64,000 nucleotides of DNA from Clostridiales bacterium. GTDB taxonomy: Bacteria; Bacillota; DSM-16504; Desulfitibacterales; JAICDB01. Position 1 is the first letter of the stretch. Each line of letters opens with the position of its first letter. Location: contig JAICDB010000012.1 in assembly GCA_020063565.1 (NCBI GenBank), positions 1 through 64,000 on the forward strand, in the 5' to 3' direction. The translations under genes were made by a program, and so were the position numbers. The notes beneath the pieces are model-generated. The model was not told the DNA's origin and did not search any database. It saw only the letters and a program-made list of their open reading frames with translations. This document shows positions 60,570 to 64,000 of the stretch, one piece after another.

Positions 60570-61028
60570 ATGCCAACTGATACTTATGCAGTAATAAACA
60601 AACAACTGGAGATAGTTTCATATCGTAGACATCAACTAATTATTATATGCGGTCAGACATGTAGCGGCATTCTACAAGGGTATGCTTCTGCTAGTAACAT
60701 TCCTTATGTAAACCTTAGCTTAGAATTAAGTAAGGCGTTATTAGAAATCCCAGTGTCTCTGAGATGGAGAAAAGTTGGGCCCATCGTTGACCAGATAATC
60801 AAGGAGCAGGATAGTAATATAATTTGTTTCGACCATTTAGAACTATTATTTCACCCGCAGTTGCATCAAGACCCGATGAGGCTGCTAGAAAACATAAGTC
60901 GTAACACAACCATAATAGCTGGGTGGAACGGTTCTTATGAAAATGGTACTCTTACTTACGCTGCTCCCGGACATCAGGAATTTCGGTCATACACAGAATT
61001 AGAAGCTAGTATTATTACCGTGGAATAA
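60570..61028 (+). CDS. brxF: BREX type 3 protein BrxF
   Basis: 152 aa. The middle and C-terminal half match the BrxF pattern known from type 3 BREX: PYVNLSLELSKALLEIP (47-63), NIICFDHLELLFHPQL with the Walker B-like aspartate, DPMRLLENISRN, IIAGWNG and TYAAPGHQEF. The P-loop region reads CGQTCSGILQG (27-37): the glycines G28 and G33 are there, but the Walker A lysine and serine/threonine are I34 and L35. ATP binding is therefore doubtful. ATG 60570 follows AGAGG. First gene of the BREX operon; brxC starts 15 bp later. Confidence 0.85.
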   Translation: MPTDTYAVINKQLEIVSYRRHQLIIICGQTCSGILQGYASASNIPYVNLSLELSKALLEIPVSLRWRKVGPIVDQIIKEQDSNIICFDHLELLFHPQLHQDPMRLLENISRNTTIIAGWNGSYENGTLTYAAPGHQEFRSYTELEASIITVE

Positions 61029-61043
61029 ATATTGGGGGGATGA

Positions 61044-64000
61044 ATGTTGAAGTATAGTGATTTAATCCATTTTGAACCAATAGAAACGGTGGTCCAGTTA
61101 CGAGAGTCTAATAAAGAAGATTATGCAATGCACCTTCTGGATACATATGTAATCTCGGATCGGATGGCTGAAGCAATAGATGAAATTGTTATTGAACAGC
61201 TCCAGTACGATTACCAAGCAGATAACAAAGGTCTATTAGTTGTCGGTAATTATGGTACTGGTAAATCTCACTTGATGAGTGTAATTGCTACGATTGCAGA
61301 AAAGGACAACGTTAGTGAACGTTTGTCAAATGCACAGGTGGCTGAAAAATCTAAAGAGATTGAAGGTAGATTTAAAGTTATTCGTTCGGAAATAGGTTCT
61401 ACCACGATGTCTTTAAGGGATATTATCTGTGGGGAATTAGAAGATAACCTGGTTGAAATGGGAGTAGAATTCAGATTCCCACCTGCGAATAAGGTACGCA
61501 ATAATAAAGATGCATTTAATGAAATGATGGCTGTTTTCCATGAAGCATATCCCGATAAAGGGTTATTGCTTGTAGTTGATGAGTTGCTTGATTATCTAAG
61601 AGGACGAAAAGAGCAAGAGCTTATTCTTGACCTCGGTTTTTTGCGAGAAATAGGGGAGATATGCCGTACCACTCGCTTTCGTTTTATTGCCGGTGTGCAG
61701 GAAATGCTTTTTGATAACCCTAAATTTCAGTTTGTAGCCGAGCAATTACGCAGGGTACGGGAACGGTTTGAACAGGTACAAATTGTTCGGGAAGACATTG
61801 CGTACGTTGTATCCCAAAGACTATTGAAAAAAGATGATAAACAAAAAGCGCTGATACGTGAACATCTTCAGCAGTTCACCCCTCTTTATGAAAAATTAAA
61901 TGAACGGCTTGAAGAGTATGTTGCTCTATTCCCGGTACATCCGTCTTACCTATCGACATTTGAAAAGGTAGATGTTGCTGAAAAACGCGTAGCATTAAAA
62001 ACTATTAGTAATGAAATCAAAAAGCTTCTTGATCAGGAAGTCCCTGAAAATAAACCAGGTCTTATTTCGTATGATAGCTACTGGCCTTACATTGAGAATG
62101 ACCCTGCATTAAAGAGCGACCCGGATATCAGAGAAGTTAGGTCAAAGTCAAAGATATTGCAGGATAAAATTCAAAGTGCATTTACAAAACCAATCTATCG
62201 ACCAATGGCTCTACGAATAGTTAAGGCCTTGTCGGTGTTACGTCTCACCACTGGTGATATATATGCTAAACTTGGTGCGACTTCTGAAGAATTGCGGGAT
62301 ACTCTATTCCTACACATGGAACTTCCCGAGGAAGATGCACAGTTTCTAAGGTCTACTATTGAAGCAGTGCTTAAAGAAATATTAAAAACAGTAAGCTGGC
62401 AGTATATTTCATTCAACGAACAAAATGGACAGTATTATTTAGATATTAATAAGGATATAGCGGTGGACGACTTGATTGAACAGAAGGCCGAAGGGTTAAT
62501 GCCAGAACAGTTGGATCGTTATTATTTTAATGCACTATCCCAGGTAACTGAAAGCGCACAGAATACATATGTTACTAACTACCGAATTTGGCTGCACGAG
62601 CTTCCATGGTGGGAACGTAAAGTGACGCGCCAGGGTTATCTCTTCTTCGGTGCACCAAATGAGCGTTTAACGGCACAGCCACCGAGGGATTTCTATATCT
62701 ATATGCTGCAGCCTTTTGACCCGCCAAAGTTTAAGGATGAGGAAAAACCTGACGAGGTATTTTTTAAGCTGACAAATAAAGACGAAAAGTTTCTCCGTGC
62801 ATTATCGCTATATGCAGCTGCAAAAGAATTAAGTGCGACTGCTGCCTCCGGCACCAAGCATCTCTATGAAGATAAGGCCAGAGAAAATTTACAGCGGCTA
62901 ACAAAATGGCTGCGGGAAAATTTCTTAACGGCATTTGAAGTAACTTATAAAGGCAATAGTAAGAAAGTGGCTGGGTGGATTTCCGGCATGCCGCAACAGG
63001 CAAGTGTCAGGGAACTTATTGACTTAGTTGCTTCAACCTGTCTTGCCACTTGCTTTGAAGAGAAATATCCAGATTATCCGCATTTTAGTAAGCTAAATAC
63101 TCCAATGACCAGGGATAACATGCCAGTATATGTTCAAGATGCTCTAAAGAATATTGCTGGTGCGAAAACACGAAGTGGAACTGCGGTGCTCGATGGTCTA
63201 GTACTTCTTGAAGGTGAAAATGAGAAGCTTAATGTGCGTAAATCAGGATATGCAAAGTGGATACTAGAAAAGCTGGAAGAAAAAAATCAGGGCCAGGTAG
63301 TGAACCGTTCTGAATTAATTGAAGTAATTTATACATGTCAGGGTTCTCCTGATGTTGAACTGACAACAGACTTTAAATTAGAGCCGGAATTACTCGTAGT
63401 ATTATTAGGCGCACTTGTGTATAGTGGTGACATCGTCTTAACTATTTCCGGTACAAGCTACGATGCCATGAAGTTTAACCAACTGATTAAGTTGCCATTA
63501 GATAGTATCAAAGATTTTAGTCATCTAAAGAAACCAAGCGGCTTACCTATGGCTCCTTTAAAGGCCCTTTTCGACCTATTTGATATTTCACATGGGCTAT
63601 TACAGCAAAACAACCTGGATGAGGGAGTTAGAGAGCTTAATAAATATGCCCGCAGTGTTTTAACCGATGCTGTAAATATGATTCAAACAGTGCGTACCGG
63701 AATTCCCTGTTGGGACGGAACGATATTATCTGCTGGCGAACAGGAACAGTACAAGGGAAAGCTAGAAAGCTTTAAAGGATTCTTGGAAGCTGTCTTGATT
63801 TATGATACGCCTGCGAAGCTGCGTAATTTCAAGTATACGGTTGAGGATGTACAAGCACAGAAGGAAGCAAAGGATCTTATTGGTAGATTAAAGCAATTGC
63901 AGCACCGGGTTAACGAAGTATCAGCAGTTGCTAACTACCTGGTAACAGCGCAACAGCATTTACCCGTTGGTCATGAATGGCAGCATGAAGTTGAAACTGC
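61044..64000 (+). CDS. brxC: BREX type 3 BrxC/DUF6079-type P-loop ATPase (partial, runs off the window)
   Basis: 985 codons visible, without a stop, cut by the window end; type 3 BrxC proteins are about 1200 aa. N-terminal AAA-like ATPase with Walker A GNYGTGKSH (68-76) and Walker B LLLVVDELLDYL (near 175-186), followed by a large helical region. ATG 61044 with GGGGGGAT 3-9 nt upstream. BrxC is essential for phage exclusion and methylation in studied BREX systems. Its place after brxF fixes the type as 3, whose usual order is brxF-brxC-pglX-brxH-pglZ-brxA. Confidence 0.88.
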   Translation, partial: MLKYSDLIHFEPIETVVQLRESNKEDYAMHLLDTYVISDRMAEAIDEIVIEQLQYDYQADNKGLLVVGNYGTGKSHLMSVIATIAEKDNVSERLSNAQVAEKSKEIEGRFKVIRSEIGSTTMSLRDIICGELEDNLVEMGVEFRFPPANKVRNNKDAFNEMMAVFHEAYPDKGLLLVVDELLDYLRGRKEQELILDLGFLREIGEICRTTRFRFIAGVQEMLFDNPKFQFVAEQLRRVRERFEQVQIVREDIAYVVSQRLLKKDDKQKALIREHLQQFTPLYEKLNERLEEYVALFPVHPSYLSTFEKVDVAEKRVALKTISNEIKKLLDQEVPENKPGLISYDSYWPYIENDPALKSDPDIREVRSKSKILQDKIQSAFTKPIYRPMALRIVKALSVLRLTTGDIYAKLGATSEELRDTLFLHMELPEEDAQFLRSTIEAVLKEILKTVSWQYISFNEQNGQYYLDINKDIAVDDLIEQKAEGLMPEQLDRYYFNALSQVTESAQNTYVTNYRIWLHELPWWERKVTRQGYLFFGAPNERLTAQPPRDFYIYMLQPFDPPKFKDEEKPDEVFFKLTNKDEKFLRALSLYAAAKELSATAASGTKHLYEDKARENLQRLTKWLRENFLTAFEVTYKGNSKKVAGWISGMPQQASVRELIDLVASTCLATCFEEKYPDYPHFSKLNTPMTRDNMPVYVQDALKNIAGAKTRSGTAVLDGLVLLEGENEKLNVRKSGYAKWILEKLEEKNQGQVVNRSELIEVIYTCQGSPDVELTTDFKLEPELLVVLLGALVYSGDIVLTISGTSYDAMKFNQLIKLPLDSIKDFSHLKKPSGLPMAPLKALFDLFDISHGLLQQNNLDEGVRELNKYARSVLTDAVNMIQTVRTGIPCWDGTILSAGEQEQYKGKLESFKGFLEAVLIYDTPAKLRNFKYTVEDVQAQKEAKDLIGRLKQLQHRVNEVSAVANYLVTAQQHLPVGHEWQHEVET

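Overview
The window comes from a low-GC, endospore-forming member of the Clostridia (Firmicutes). The evidence is the gene order ctsR-mcsA-mcsB-clpC-radA-disA at one end and carD-yacL-ispD-ispF-gltX-cysE-cysS-mrnC-thyX-rlmB-yacP-sigH at the other, the sporulation genes spoVG and spoVT with sigma-H-like and sigma-F/G-like promoters, a SPOCS-LysM spore-type protein, a cysteine T-box, strong Shine-Dalgarno sites and many TTG/GTG starts. The flavin-dependent thymidylate synthase ThyX, CsaB/DUF5693 and a CarD-family protein fit an anaerobic Peptococcaceae-like lineage. The species cannot be named from the sequence alone.

Layout. 1-100: a probable 5S rRNA 3' end and tRNA-Asn. 160-7.6 kb: CtsR regulon (McsA/McsB arginine kinase, ClpC), RadA and the c-di-AMP synthase DisA. 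7.7-13.5 kb: an unknown CxC/CxxC protein on the minus strand, PhoU, a Na/phosphate cotransporter, a PTS EIIC-like membrane protein and a SEC-C protein; two intergenic stretches here carry coding relics. 13.7-26.4 kb: DinG helicase, ComFB, the beta-propeller-SPOCS-LysM protein, IspE, a GntR regulator, a nucleotidyltransferase, PurR, SpoVG, GlmU, Prs, L25/Ctc, Pth and a PrsW/CPBP-like membrane protein. 26.4-31.9 kb: Mfd, a PrsA-type foldase and SpoVT. 32.1-40.7 kb: cell-envelope genes (DUF5693, CsaB, MurJ, FabZ, a TagO/WecA-type transferase, an SH3 protein, a phosphohexomutase). 40.8-44.3 kb: ComFA and ComFC. 44.3-46.9 kb: a polar amino-acid ABC transporter whose promoter lies just downstream of four DnaA boxes. 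47.0-57.7 kb: CarD to SigH. 57.8-58.2 kb: tRNA-Tyr, tRNA-fMet and tRNA-Thr. 58.4-64 kb: an accessory defence region with an HTH-ImmA/IrrE protein, a PIN-domain protein, a small zinc-ribbon protein, and the first two genes of a type 3 BREX phage-defence system (brxF and a brxC that runs off the end).

The most unusual feature is a family of very short interspersed elements (nine insertions seen, 20-173 bp) with ends near TGAGTGTTCGAAAAGG and CTTTTCGAACATCCTC. Nearly every copy is flanked by a 5-8 bp, usually TTAA-containing, direct repeat that differs from copy to copy, as expected for target-site duplications. All copies are intergenic and several sit in leaders or directly after stop codons. 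This looks like a MITE-type mobile family that remodels 5' leaders, including the leader of the cysteine T-box. The other main points are the DnaA-box cluster, a BrxF whose P-loop lacks the Walker A lysine, and a relic of a sigma-54 activator. All calls rest on reading the sequence; no database search was run.
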